Virus record (IMG/VR): IMGVR_UViG_3300030098_006109
Location: 1 to 36,734 of that record
Reading direction: 5' to 3' (one strand)
Source: a virus
DNA: 36,734 bases
The translations under genes and the position numbers were made by a program. This document shows, piece after piece, positions 27,852-36,734 of the stretch. Numbering within the stretch: the first letter of the stretch is position 1; each line of letters starts with the position of its first letter. A model generated the notes under the pieces. That model was given only the letters and a program-made list of their open reading frames with translations. It ran no database searches and had not been told where the DNA came from.

Positions 27852-29746
27852 CAACGTTTTCCTTCAACGCGGCCTGTGTATTGTTGCTGTTCTAGCTGGT
27901 TGAACTTAGCATCGTTCAGCAAGTATCTACTCACCCGCCTGTTATCTACTACCTCGCCACCCGGCATTTGTTGCTGATTATAAAACGGTTTGTCCTGTAG
28001 CTGCACACCCGTATAGTTTTTGAACCCTGGAACGTAACTCATCACTGCAATAACATTCAGTTGGAGTTGTTTTTGTTGTTCCAATGCAGCACTCTCACCC
28101 ATGCGCTCGGCAAGGTTTTGACTGCGCTTGGCAATCAGCTTACGAACTTTTTGCAACTTACGTTGCTCTTTTTTCTTGGGCTTTTCCTCAACCTTTTTCT
28201 CGGGCTGTTGATCTTTTCCTTCTGCCTCTTTTTGGTTTTCTACTTCATCTGTAGATTTGTCGCGATCTGGTTCGGCACCAACTTCCGGCTCATCACGGGC
28301 AGGGGCTGACACTTCCTCCTCTTCAAGCTCCTCTACAAGCTCCTGTTCTATCTCGGCAACAACCTGCTCCTGCTGTTCGGCCAGTGCCTCCTGGGTCTGC
28401 ATACGGACCTCAGTCTGCAGTTCAAGGCGGCGCTCTAGTACAGCAACAGTTTGCACATCTACAACCGGCAGTTCGGGCACCACGGTAGTCACGTTAGGTA
28501 AACCTTCTACCTCGACCACAGCGGTTACATCCTCTGCTACGGATACAACTTGTGTGGCATCTTGCTGTGCATCGGGTACTACTTCCTCTGTAACTTCAAC
28601 GGCAGGTTCTTCTTCCTCAACCGCTACCACCTCTTCCTCTTCTTCAAGCAGGGTTGCGGCAAGCGCATCTTGGTAGCCATCACACGTTGGGCTGAACAAC
28701 GGGTCAACAGAACAGTTTTGGGCAATCACAGCTTCGGCATAGCCTGGGCAACCTGAGTCGTACAGCGCATCAAGGCTGCACTGCTGCGCATAGTAAGCCT
28801 CGGCATAACCGGGGCACCCGGTATCGTACAGGGCGTCAAGGCTGCACTGCTGGTCGTAATAAGCCTCGGCATAGCCTGGGCAGCCGCTATCATACAAGGC
28901 ATTTTGGCTGCACTGCTGATTGTAGTAGGCTTGCTCGTACCCGGCGCATGAACTGCTGTACAGCGGGTCACTGTCACATGGGTCAGCAGGCTCCTGTGTG
29001 ACCACATCACCACCGCCACCGCCACCGCCGCCTGTGTCTGTTGTGGTGTTGGTCAGCCCGGTTGTGCTGCCGTTCTGGTAACTATACTGCGTACCGTTTG
29101 GCGACCAGCCAGTGATGCGAGTATCCTCAAAAGCAGAGCCAAATACATACGGCTGCTCTGCTGTGCCGCTGCCGTGGTCAAACTGGTGTAACTGACCTTG
29201 TGTTACATCGCCCATAATTGCGATTGTATAGCTATGGTCTGTCAACTCCATATAGTCGTGGTGCATATCAAACGAGCCATCTGGCCGTATCTCCAGCCCT
29301 ACACTGTTTGCATTGTTTGTGTCAAACTCATCCAAGCCCTTCCACATATATCGTTGAAACTGGTCGGAGCCTTGCGTATACAGTTTTGCTTTGCCGTCAG
29401 CTTGAATCAAGTCTGTCCAAAATACGGCGATTGCATAATTGTAAGTGTTTACAGTGATTGTTGCGCTTTGCAAATCAATCCCGTCACAGCACCAATGGAA
29501 GGTGGGCGTTGATACATCGGTGGCCGTAAAGCTGACTACACCGTTTGTATGCATGTGCGAGCGCGTAAACGTCTGCCCAAAAAAGGGGAAGTCAAACTGC
29601 AAATCAACGATAGCTGACTGATCATCAGCAATGGTCAATTCGTTGATTGTACCATCTGCGTCGCTGGTAACTTGTGCTCTGGCATCAAAGGAGTAGAAGC
29701 AACCCAAGAAGGCCCAGAGAACCCCAACCAAACATAGATTTTTCAT
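27851..29746 (-). CDS. Secreted NIDO-like protein with cysteine repeats
   Basis: 631 aa from the ATG at 29744-29746, chosen because AGGAAG lies just upstream and a signal peptide begins there (MKNLCLVGVLWAFLGCFYS). Residues about 30-215 resemble a nidogen-like (NIDO) beta domain. An eight-Gly linker follows. Then come five units of about 20 residues of the form QCSLDALYDSGCPGYAEAYY, each with two Cys. The rest is Glu/Val-rich, then Lys-rich coiled coil, then a Gln-rich tail. A virion surface or envelope-binding protein is likely. It overlaps the upstream gene by 62 bases. Confidence 0.8.
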   Translation of the reverse strand: MKNLCLVGVLWAFLGCFYSFDARAQVTSDADGTINELTIADDQSAIVDLQFDFPFFGQTFTRSHMHTNGVVSFTATDVSTPTFHWCCDGIDLQSATITVNTYNYAIAVFWTDLIQADGKAKLYTQGSDQFQRYMWKGLDEFDTNNANSVGLEIRPDGSFDMHHDYMELTDHSYTIAIMGDVTQGQLHQFDHGSGTAEQPYVFGSAFEDTRITGWSPNGTQYSYQNGSTTGLTNTTTDTGGGGGGGGDVVTQEPADPCDSDPLYSSSCAGYEQAYYNQQCSQNALYDSGCPGYAEAYYDQQCSLDALYDTGCPGYAEAYYAQQCSLDALYDSGCPGYAEAVIAQNCSVDPLFSPTCDGYQDALAATLLEEEEEVVAVEEEEPAVEVTEEVVPDAQQDATQVVSVAEDVTAVVEVEGLPNVTTVVPELPVVDVQTVAVLERRLELQTEVRMQTQEALAEQQEQVVAEIEQELVEELEEEEVSAPARDEPEVGAEPDRDKSTDEVENQKEAEGKDQQPEKKVEEKPKKKEQRKLQKVRKLIAKRSQNLAERMGESAALEQQKQLQLNVIAVMSYVPGFKNYTGVQLQDKPFYNQQQMPGGEVVDNRRVSRYLLNDAKFNQLEQQQYTGRVEGKR

Positions 29747-30293
29747 TGGCTTCCTGCTGTTTACGGTCTGCATCTTCATCACGTTTTACAGGCACCATGT
29801 CGGGGTTTTGTTCCCACTCAGCTTGGGCAGGGGCACCGATTTTACCAAGGAACGGGCATGGTGTACCCGCCATTGTCATAGCATCGAACACGCGGCGGTC
29901 TTGGCAAAGCACGCTCACGGCAGCTACTTTCATACCCATATCGTACAGAGTTTTGCTAAGTTTTAGCCGTTCGCAGTTCGGGTCGCGTATTGTACTGCCT
30001 TTACTAAGGCCAAGAATCTGCGTCTGCACGGCGCTACTCGCGCCTGTTGTGCACAAATCCATATTGTTACTATTGATGCTAGGTGAAATAGCACTGGGCG
30101 GTGGATTGATGACTATTGTTTTGGTTTCAGCATCAGTGTTCACCTTACTATCGCTAGTAGATGTAGACTCAGAGGTCGACGTATTAGTGTTGTTATTAGT
30201 CGTTGTGACAGTCGTTTGCGTATTGCCTGCCAGCGGTAGTGTGAACAGAAATATAAACGCTAGCAGCAGTACAAGCCCTACGCGTTTGATCAT
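29685..30293 (-). CDS. Conserved exported protein with C-terminal TM
   Basis: 202 aa. The ATG overlaps the endolysin stop (ATGA). It has a signal peptide (1-24), a Thr/Ser/Asn-rich linker (26-58), and a conserved core beginning PPPSAISPSINSNNMDLC and including CERLKLSKTLYDMGMKVAAV. The C-terminus is hydrophobic (MFGWGSLGLLGLLLLL). I recall this core from marine podovirus genomes. An envelope location and a role in lysis or virion assembly are possible. Confidence 0.75.
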   Translation of the reverse strand: MIKRVGLVLLLAFIFLFTLPLAGNTQTTVTTTNNNTNTSTSESTSTSDSKVNTDAETKTIVINPPPSAISPSINSNNMDLCTTGASSAVQTQILGLSKGSTIRDPNCERLKLSKTLYDMGMKVAAVSVLCQDRRVFDAMTMAGTPCPFLGKIGAPAQAEWEQNPDMVPVKRDEDADRKQQEANEKSMFGWGSLGLLGLLLLL

Positions 30294-30709
30294 TCATCCT
30301 CACCAGTAGCCATCATGCCAGCCAAACGTTCCGCACGCTGGCCTACCTGTTCAGCCCAACGGGAGTCAAGCATTTCTACACTTGCTTGCTCGTAATTACC
30401 ATCAACCAGCGCAGCATGAAAGTTTTCAAACTTGTTCAGCGTGGGCCTACCCATATTGAACATCATATCTGCCAACACTCGCTGGCGCACTTCATCCAGT
30501 TCGCGCCAGCCATCCCACCAAACATCAAGTTCTGACATAACAGTGTGTATGTCGTTATCAAGCAGGTAATCAATCTCATCATCAGTCAGTCCAACATCAT
30601 CAAGGTTACGCCCCACACCGATTGTAGTTTTGCCTACAGTATCAACGTAAGGCTTATGCTCCACGCCTTCGTGCAGGCGTAACTGTTCAATCAAACGCTG
30701 TTTATCCAC
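30290..30709 (-). CDS. T4-type lysozyme (GH24 endolysin)
   Basis: 139 aa muramidase that cleaves peptidoglycan at lysis. The start is the GTG at 30707-30709 with GGAGG 5 bases upstream; longer frames to 30793 would enter the upstream gene. The catalytic triad spacing equals T4 lysozyme: E14 (LHEG), D23 (YVDT) and T29 (GKTTIGVG) against E11, D20 and T26. No signal peptide is visible, so release needs a holin. Confidence 0.93.
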   Translation of the reverse strand: MDKQRLIEQLRLHEGVEHKPYVDTVGKTTIGVGRNLDDVGLTDDEIDYLLDNDIHTVMSELDVWWDGWRELDEVRQRVLADMMFNMGRPTLNKFENFHAALVDGNYEQASVEMLDSRWAEQVGQRAERLAGMMATGEDE

Positions 30710-33700
30710 GTGTGCCTCCAAACAAGTCCAAGCCGACTTGTTGTAGTTGTTGCACGGTTTCTGGTGCCGGCAGTGCAGCGATGCCGCGACCACCTGTGGC
30801 TGGGACCGCTGGTATGCCTAGCCCTGCCACCGGCGACGGTGTGGCTGGGGCCGCTGGTATGCCTAGCCCTGCCACCGGCGACGGTATAGGTGCACTTTGC
30901 AATCTCGGTAAATTCACATTGGAGCCTGTTATCACATCATCGCCATCATCGCCACGTAGGCGGTCAATGACATTGCTACGTTTACGCAAATCTTCGTAAC
31001 GTTTGAAAATTTCGTCACGTTTTGGGCCACGGTAATTTTCAAGGCTGTAGAAATTATCATCTATCGCAATCAAACGCTCTTGCTTATCTTCGTAATTACG
31101 GGCGTTTGACTGCAAATAGTACAAAACCATTTCGGCTTTACGATTAGCTAATTGTTGACTGTTTAAAATTGTTTCTAACCGTTTACGACTGACAGGGTTC
31201 AACAACAAATTGACAGTGTTTTTAGTAGCCAAAATTCTATAAATGTAATCAACTGGTTTGAAACCGCGTTTTACTGGATCTTGGGCAAGCCCTGCTGTTG
31301 CTAAAGATTCAGCGCCACCGGGTAGAGTTTCACCTAAAAGCTGGCCTACCTCTTGAATTGTATCGACTAAGTTTTTGATATCCTGCACGCCTTTCAAGCC
31401 GGTGTTCTGACTGAAAGTCCAATCAAGAAACTCTCTTGCAAAATCATCGTCTTGCATATCTTGTATGTTACGTGTGACTTGTTCCATATCAAGAGTGGAT
31501 AAAATCACTCGACCACCAGGGGTGCGAGCGAGTTTTGATTTTTTACCCGTCAATAAAATTTTTTCCAGCAACTCAGCCTGCACTTGTGGCAGAGCTCGCT
31601 CAAGTCCAGATTTTTGAGTGTCAGGAAAACGATTCAACGCATCTTTGAAAAAATTAGATAAATCTTTGCTGTTACTTTTTGCGTATTCTCTTTGCATAAC
31701 ACGAACGAAAGTGTTCGTCACATCTTCTGAAACCATATTGCCAGTCAGAGATTCCCTCACAGCATCAGAAAACAACCTTGCTTTCCGTTCCGAACGCTCT
31801 TGTTCCAGTGCTGTGTCAAGATACAACTTTCTGTCTGCTTTGTTTGGCAACACCAAGCGCAAAATTTCGTTGTCAGCGTCAACGCTTGTCAGGTCTTCTA
31901 CCCCAAGCATTTGTCGTAACTCACCCGCTTGGTTTTTAGAACTTGACATGCGCGCTTTGAAAGCAAGTGTTAGATTGTTGAAAAAATCTTTTTTGTAACC
32001 TGCAAGGGTTTTTGGCTCACCACCTGTAGCAGCGCGTGCGGAGCTTGCCATAGATGGTTTCAAACCCAAACCTTCAGCGACTGCTTGAGGGTTTATGTCT
32101 GCGAGGTTTTTGAGTGTGACTAGAGTTTCTTGATCAAAAGTTTTCGCACCAGACAGCAAAGGGTCTATTAACGTTTGCAGTGGTGAGTTATTACCTCTAC
32201 TGAGTTGATCCAGCACATAATCTGTTTTGCGCATTGAGCTTTGCTGACCGTAGATCGCGCGAGCCAACTCATACATATTACCTGCTGTCGTGTCACGAAA
32301 ACTGATGCTCGCGCCGACCTCGTTCAACATTTCTTCAAGTGTCTCATTCATGGCCTTAATTTCATCGACAGGACCACCTGCTAAAGACTCTTGTTCAAGC
32401 CTTTGTTTCAAGCCATGAATTTGATTAAGTACACTGGTGCGCTCTCCAGTAATTGGGCTTTTTGAAGCTTTTGCAAGGCTGTCAATACGTTGAATGAGGT
32501 CTGCATATTGAGACAAGCCCTCAGGGATTGCATCAATCGTTTCCGGAGCTTGTTGCCCCACGGTGCGTGGGTTCTGAAGTCGTTTTGAAAGTTCTTGTAA
32601 TCTTACCAGCCGATTTTCTATTATTTCTGCTAGTTCGCCTTCAAGTTTAGCATCCTTTGATTTTGCAGAGTTTAAAGCGGTATCATACAGCGAAGTTGCA
32701 TTGTTGCGCATGCTGTCAAGCACGCCTTGCAAGTTTGCTCGCGCTGCTTTTGCTGCTGCTACACCTGCCGAGCCAACGTCAGCACCACTGAAGGTAAGCG
32801 CATTCAACTCTTCAAGGGCATCATTGAAATCAATACGATAGCTATTCGCCAAACTCGTCAAATCATTTTGCGTCAATTTACTGTTTTGTCGTAGCCGCAC
32901 AATGCGGTCAACAATTTTATCATGAATTTTACCTCCTGTTTTTTCTACAGTTGCTTGAGCCTTTTCTGGAGCAAAACCTAAAATACCTCTTACAAAGCCA
33001 CCAGCAATGCCGCCTCTGAGTAAAATAGAAGCTGTGGGTAATGAAACGTCTTCACCTAAATCTCTTGCAATATCTTTAAAAATTGTGCTGTCAGCTTTTG
33101 CTGATGCTGCTTTTTGCAAAGCCGTCTGTAAAACGCCATCGCCACCAACAAACAGCTTTTTGATTTGCCGGAACCCAGGCGGACCAAAAGAAGCGATGCC
33201 ACCTTCAATCAGCGCGTCAATCAAATTTATGTCTTCTTCAGTGGTGTCAAGACCAGTCATAGCACGACTTGTTGCTTGCCCGATGGTCTGCGCCACGCCT
33301 GCAGCTATGCCTCGGCCTAAGAACGTTGCAAACTGTAGCCCAAGGCTGGCAGCACCAGTTTGGGGAAAAATAGCATACGCTAGCATCGGCAGAACGACCT
33401 CAGGTGAGGCAAGGTTTTCTATTGTTCCAGCACCAGAACTTTGAAAAAACTCGCTCAACCTATCTTGTGCCTGCTCATCCCCGCGTGCTGCCTTCAAAGT
33501 ATCAAGCGCGAATGTTCGTAAATCAGTAAAATCGTCATATACTTGCAAGCGAAAAACTTGCCCGCCTTCTTCTTTTTGATAAATTTTTTCATACACAGGT
33601 TTGCCGTCTGCATCAACTCCTACTTGAATAGGGCTGAGCAAACGTGCCTCTCTGCCAAAATTTTGTCGTAATATCTGATCAATCTCTTCATCATCGTTCG

Positions 33701-34259
33701 CTTGCAGCATGGCAAAAGTTTGCGCGGTATCAAGCCCATTATCATACATATTAGTGATACGAGCGCCGAGCGCACCATCCTTGCCCGCGCGTGCTAACAA
33801 ATTACGTCGTCTTTCTGCAAACAGCGCCGTTTGGTTTTTTGTATCTGCAAGTTCTTCAAACTTTGCTTCATCAAAGTCTGGCAAAACATCAGTGGGATTT
33901 GTAAAAACGCCACCAATCGTCGTTATAGATTTAAATAAACGTCGTTCTGCTTCTGCCGTTGGTGCGTCAAACCCTGTTTGACCAATAATTTTTCCGGTAA
34001 GAAAATCTTTCTTACCAAACTTTTCTAAAAATTTTTGTGGGTCTTTGCGCTGTTCTCTGTCAATCAAATCACGAATATAGGCTGTCTGTGCAGGGGTGTT
34101 CAAGCCACCGAGCAAAGGTATGCGCATACCCAGCATGTCAAGAGCGCTACCAGCATCTTCAGGAACGACGACTTGACTTTCTAAGTCTCGCTTTTCAAAT
34201 TCGTCAAGTTCATCTGCTTTTCTTGACAGTACGTCGTCTAAAAAATCAAGCTCTGACAT
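30702..34259 (-). CDS. Large putative internal virion protein
   Basis: 1185 aa, mostly helical and charged. Its ATG overlaps the TAA of the upstream gene (TAATG). Around residues 290-345 there is a small-residue and hydrophobic region that could insert in membranes (GRGIAAGVAQTIGQAT). The C-terminus is Pro/Ala-rich with a tandem 15-residue repeat. Size, position between structural genes and endolysin, and helical make-up fit an ejected internal protein of podoviruses. No enzymatic motif seen. Confidence 0.7.
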   Translation of the reverse strand: MSELDFLDDVLSRKADELDEFEKRDLESQVVVPEDAGSALDMLGMRIPLLGGLNTPAQTAYIRDLIDREQRKDPQKFLEKFGKKDFLTGKIIGQTGFDAPTAEAERRLFKSITTIGGVFTNPTDVLPDFDEAKFEELADTKNQTALFAERRRNLLARAGKDGALGARITNMYDNGLDTAQTFAMLQANDDEEIDQILRQNFGREARLLSPIQVGVDADGKPVYEKIYQKEEGGQVFRLQVYDDFTDLRTFALDTLKAARGDEQAQDRLSEFFQSSGAGTIENLASPEVVLPMLAYAIFPQTGAASLGLQFATFLGRGIAAGVAQTIGQATSRAMTGLDTTEEDINLIDALIEGGIASFGPPGFRQIKKLFVGGDGVLQTALQKAASAKADSTIFKDIARDLGEDVSLPTASILLRGGIAGGFVRGILGFAPEKAQATVEKTGGKIHDKIVDRIVRLRQNSKLTQNDLTSLANSYRIDFNDALEELNALTFSGADVGSAGVAAAKAARANLQGVLDSMRNNATSLYDTALNSAKSKDAKLEGELAEIIENRLVRLQELSKRLQNPRTVGQQAPETIDAIPEGLSQYADLIQRIDSLAKASKSPITGERTSVLNQIHGLKQRLEQESLAGGPVDEIKAMNETLEEMLNEVGASISFRDTTAGNMYELARAIYGQQSSMRKTDYVLDQLSRGNNSPLQTLIDPLLSGAKTFDQETLVTLKNLADINPQAVAEGLGLKPSMASSARAATGGEPKTLAGYKKDFFNNLTLAFKARMSSSKNQAGELRQMLGVEDLTSVDADNEILRLVLPNKADRKLYLDTALEQERSERKARLFSDAVRESLTGNMVSEDVTNTFVRVMQREYAKSNSKDLSNFFKDALNRFPDTQKSGLERALPQVQAELLEKILLTGKKSKLARTPGGRVILSTLDMEQVTRNIQDMQDDDFAREFLDWTFSQNTGLKGVQDIKNLVDTIQEVGQLLGETLPGGAESLATAGLAQDPVKRGFKPVDYIYRILATKNTVNLLLNPVSRKRLETILNSQQLANRKAEMVLYYLQSNARNYEDKQERLIAIDDNFYSLENYRGPKRDEIFKRYEDLRKRSNVIDRLRGDDGDDVITGSNVNLPRLQSAPIPSPVAGLGIPAAPATPSPVAGLGIPAVPATGGRGIAALPAPETVQQLQQVGLDLFGGTRG
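30798..30885. repeat. 45-bp tandem repeat in the virion gene
   Basis: Two copies (30798-30840 and 30843-30885) with one difference (A/G) in 43 bases. They encode PSPVAGLGIPA, then A or V, then PAT. The near identity suggests recent duplication in a flexible C-terminal tail. Confidence 0.9.
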
Positions 34260-36328
34260 TATTCAAGACCCCCTATTTTTTTGATTACTGTGATAAGGAG
34301 TGGGCGCGTAGGTACTTGCAACGGAATGTCAGAGCCAGGCAAGACTTGATCTTGCAAGCCAAAGTTTTCACTTTGTATGCCTTGCAGAACGTATTGCATG
34401 AGTTTTTTCTGTTGATCCCTACTCAAGTCATCGAACTGTATAAATTTGCCTTCTGCGTCTTTACCGTTTTCCAAATACTTGGTTGCAATTTTCTTGACAA
34501 CTTTAGCGAGGTTGCCTTCGGAAAGATACTTTTGTGGCGTGCTTTCCAAAGCATTACCAATCAAATTACCTCGCCTATCCCGTTGCGCATTTTGCTCTGC
34601 AATAGCGCGAAACGCAGATTCAAAAGAGTTAGCGGCAGCGGCAGGTGTCAGCGGGGTAGATCTAATATTTACCTGTTCAGCCTGTGCTGCTTCATCTCTT
34701 TGCTCCATTGCATACAGAGCTGGGTCAAACTCAACGCCGTCATCTAATCTGTACTCATTTTGTTTCTCAAGTTGGAACTTTTGCAGTCTTGACAACAAAT
34801 CTCTTTGATTCAGTTCTTTATTTGTTTTACTTTCATTGAGGAAATCAAGGCGGATTTTTCTGAACCCTGTGTCGAGAGACCTGACTTGTGTCAGCGTCTT
34901 ATTGTAGATTTTTCGTAACAATCTAACAGATTCTGGACTGCGATCCAAATCGCCTGCAGCAGCTTGCATCGCTACTCTAAGCTCTTCTCTGTTCAAGTTT
35001 CCAGGAAAATACTGGGTAAAAGCCAAGACCAGTTGGGCGTTTGCCGCCATGAGAGCGCGTGCAGCCGCATCTTGAGTGATGAGATCATCACCCATCTCAT
35101 CACCGCTGAGAACATCGCCTGCAAAAGATTCAAACAAATCAGCTGCTTCAGGCACTAGCTCTCTAGCAAAAAGTATGGTTTTACGTATCTTATTTTTAAA
35201 TTCACCAGCAGGCCCTGCTTTTGCGATGTCACTCAAACCTTCAACAGTTCCGAGTAGACTGTCAATCTGACCAAGTTGATCAACTTGCTTACTGATTGGA
35301 TCTACCAACTCTGTAATTGCTTTTTCAGCGCTTTTATTTAACAGGTTTTCACGATCGATCAACATCATTTGACCAAGCGTCAGCGGCGGTGTTTTGGCGG
35401 TATTTTGTATATCGATTTGTGCTTGTATTATGTTGGCTTGCTCAGTATCTCCACGTGCAAGAGCAGCACGTTTATCTTCAATCAATTTGCCAATAGGTGA
35501 AGCGGCTCCTTGGCCTTTGTCAGCTGCGATGCGCTCTTTGCTTGCAGTTTCTCTTGCCGCTGCGCTACGTTTCAACGCTTCGGTGAGCGCAAAATCGCCA
35601 GTTTTAATTTGTTGTTCCATGAGAGCTTGTTTTGTCAACAAGTCACTTTTTGTTTTTTGCTCGCGCTGAGCAGCAAGCTGTTGTGCTGCTGCTTGACTTG
35701 CTGCTGCAAGCGCAGCGTTGATGCCGCCACCTTGGTCGCTAGGTGCAAGCAGTCCTTGAACAAATGGCGCCCCTACAGCGAGTGCTGTTTCAAATGGTGA
35801 CATTTGTTGAGGTGCATAAGCGGCTGCAATCTCTTCTTGGGACGGCAAGAAACTGCCGCGCAAGCGTTGCAACGCTCTAAAATCACTGACAATGCCACCT
35901 TTTCTGAGTTTTTGCACAGGTAGCTTGCCAAACACTTCTTCTTCTACACCAAACGTTTGCGGTGACATCATGTCTGCAATGCCACCCATAGGCGCGTCAC
36001 CAAGCTCAATCATCGCCATTGTCGGCTGTACAAGAGCCAATACACTATCAGGGGTGGCGTTTGCATCTTTGCGACCAACATAGCCAGCCAGTTCAGTGCG
36101 ATACTCTTCTTCACTAGCTTGCTTACCGCGTAGCGCGTTCATGATACCGACATTATCATCGGCAACATCAATAGCAGTCTCGGTATCAGCAACGCCCTGT
36201 GCAATCGCCGCTGTTAGTTCCGCGCCGACTTGCTCACCAGCGGCCTGATCCATGGCCATACTGGTAATGCCACTGCCTTCTACCATCGGCATTGGTGCGT
36301 CAAACAAAGGGCGTTGCAATGTATTCAT
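34259..36328 (-). CDS. Putative virion structural or internal protein
   Basis: 689 aa, start ATG at 36326-36328. Ala/Gln-rich helical regions at about 205-280 (LAAASQAAAQQLAAQREQ) and a helical C-terminal half suggest a fibrous or internal virion component. N-terminus MNTLQRPLFDAPMP recalls structural proteins of marine phages. Flanked on both sides by virion-type genes; no enzymatic motif. Confidence 0.7.
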   Translation of the reverse strand: MNTLQRPLFDAPMPMVEGSGITSMAMDQAAGEQVGAELTAAIAQGVADTETAIDVADDNVGIMNALRGKQASEEEYRTELAGYVGRKDANATPDSVLALVQPTMAMIELGDAPMGGIADMMSPQTFGVEEEVFGKLPVQKLRKGGIVSDFRALQRLRGSFLPSQEEIAAAYAPQQMSPFETALAVGAPFVQGLLAPSDQGGGINAALAAASQAAAQQLAAQREQKTKSDLLTKQALMEQQIKTGDFALTEALKRSAAARETASKERIAADKGQGAASPIGKLIEDKRAALARGDTEQANIIQAQIDIQNTAKTPPLTLGQMMLIDRENLLNKSAEKAITELVDPISKQVDQLGQIDSLLGTVEGLSDIAKAGPAGEFKNKIRKTILFARELVPEAADLFESFAGDVLSGDEMGDDLITQDAAARALMAANAQLVLAFTQYFPGNLNREELRVAMQAAAGDLDRSPESVRLLRKIYNKTLTQVRSLDTGFRKIRLDFLNESKTNKELNQRDLLSRLQKFQLEKQNEYRLDDGVEFDPALYAMEQRDEAAQAEQVNIRSTPLTPAAAANSFESAFRAIAEQNAQRDRRGNLIGNALESTPQKYLSEGNLAKVVKKIATKYLENGKDAEGKFIQFDDLSRDQQKKLMQYVLQGIQSENFGLQDQVLPGSDIPLQVPTRPLLITVIKKIGGLE

Positions 36329-36333
36329 AGTGA

Positions 36334-36734
36334 CTACCTATTACCAAATAGCTGGCCAGTCTGTAATCCTGTTATACCGCCTGCGATTGCGCCATAAAAC
36401 GGATTAGTCTGCCCAGTAGATGCTTGCTGGAACGGTACAGATTGTGAAGTTGGTACACCACGGAAGAAGTCACCCACGATGCCAAAGTCACGAATCGGGA
36501 AGTACTCTTGCTCAATCGCTGCGCCGCGCTGCGCTTCTGCCGCTTTTTGCGCGATATCAAGCGGTATCGCACCAAGCTGACCAGCTTGCTGTATCCCACG
36601 TTGGCCTGTAAGCGCGCTTTGCGCACCTAGCTGGCCGATGCCTTGCCCAAGCGCACCAATAGCACGGTTAGCCCCGATAGCTGTTTGCGCCTGTAGCTGA
36701 CCGCCAGCTAGGTCTGTGCGAGCACCTTGTAATC
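36334..36734 (-). CDS. Gly/Gln/Ala-rich virion protein, 5' end outside window
   Basis: The C-terminal 133 residues of an open frame that continues past the right edge. It is low in charge and rich in Gly, Gln and Ala (GANRAIGALGQGIGQLGAQS), then has FGIVGDFFRGVPTSQSV before the end. Such sequences are common in tail or internal virion proteins of marine phages. It ends 5 bases before the ATG of gene 34259-36328. Confidence 0.75.
   Translation of the reverse strand, partial: LQGARTDLAGGQLQAQTAIGANRAIGALGQGIGQLGAQSALTGQRGIQQAGQLGAIPLDIAQKAAEAQRGAAIEQEYFPIRDFGIVGDFFRGVPTSQSVPFQQASTGQTNPFYGAIAGGITGLQTGQLFGNR

Noticed and set aside
28257-28676. A 139-aa plus-strand frame almost wholly made of Ser, Thr and Ala
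   Set aside because: It is the antisense shadow of the Glu/Val-rich part of gene 27851-29746; no SD and extreme composition.
1-36734. Plus-strand genes
   Set aside because: All plus-strand frames that I examined lie opposite convincing minus-strand genes and lack recognisable products, so I list none.
1-36734. CRISPR arrays, tRNAs, insertion sequences, integrase
   Set aside because: I found no regularly spaced repeats, no cloverleaf that I could support and no transposase or integrase motifs. Absence by eye is not proof for tRNAs.

Overview
The window looks like a 36.7-kb piece of a marine-type tailed phage genome. It carries a phage portal, both terminase subunits, internal virion-type proteins, a T4-type endolysin and a phage replication set (family A DNA polymerase, AEP primase, SF1 and SNF2 helicases). 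I see no integrase, tRNA, CRISPR array, insertion sequence or RNA polymerase gene. Every convincing gene is on the minus strand, so transcription runs from high to low coordinates. The gene set recalls marine podovirus-like phages of the HMO-2011 type; that placement is inference.

Layout in reading direction: 36.7-30.3 kb holds virion proteins and the GH24 endolysin. 30.3-27.2 kb holds exported or membrane proteins, including a nidogen-like protein with a cysteine repeat. 27.2-26.9 kb is a non-coding control region. 26.9-20.5 kb carries the SNF2 helicase, an SSB-like protein, the primase and a UvrD-like helicase. 20.5-14.7 kb carries a DUF932 protein and a likely DNA-base hypermodification set: an aGPT-PPlase/amino acid:DNA transferase-like protein, a glycosyltransferase-like protein, a thymidylate synthase/hydroxymethylase, an FkbM methyltransferase and an Nmad1-like protein. 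14.6-10.6 kb carries PolA, small proteins and TerS. 10.6-6.4 kb is an accessory zone of small genes, many followed by GCCCCC/GGGGGC terminator-like hairpins. 6.35-6.1 kb is a second control region, an inverted relative of the one at 27 kb. 6.1-1 kb carries a VRR-NUC nuclease, a small membrane peptide, a peculiar cassette, a holin-like gene, an HTH gene, TerL and the portal.

The standout is 4553-5387. These 835 bases contain no GA and no TC dinucleotide at all, where about 100 would be expected. The void covers one complete transcription unit: candidate promoter, a 223-aa gene and a terminator. The encoded protein therefore has no Asp or Glu. Because the void includes non-coding flanks and is strand-symmetric, it points to selection or mutation acting on double-stranded DNA. 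I know of no described system that explains it. The adjacent 240 bases at 5521-5760 have about double the expected GA/TC density. A link to the thymine-hypermodification genes, or to a nuclease or deaminase with GA/TC specificity, is a testable hypothesis.
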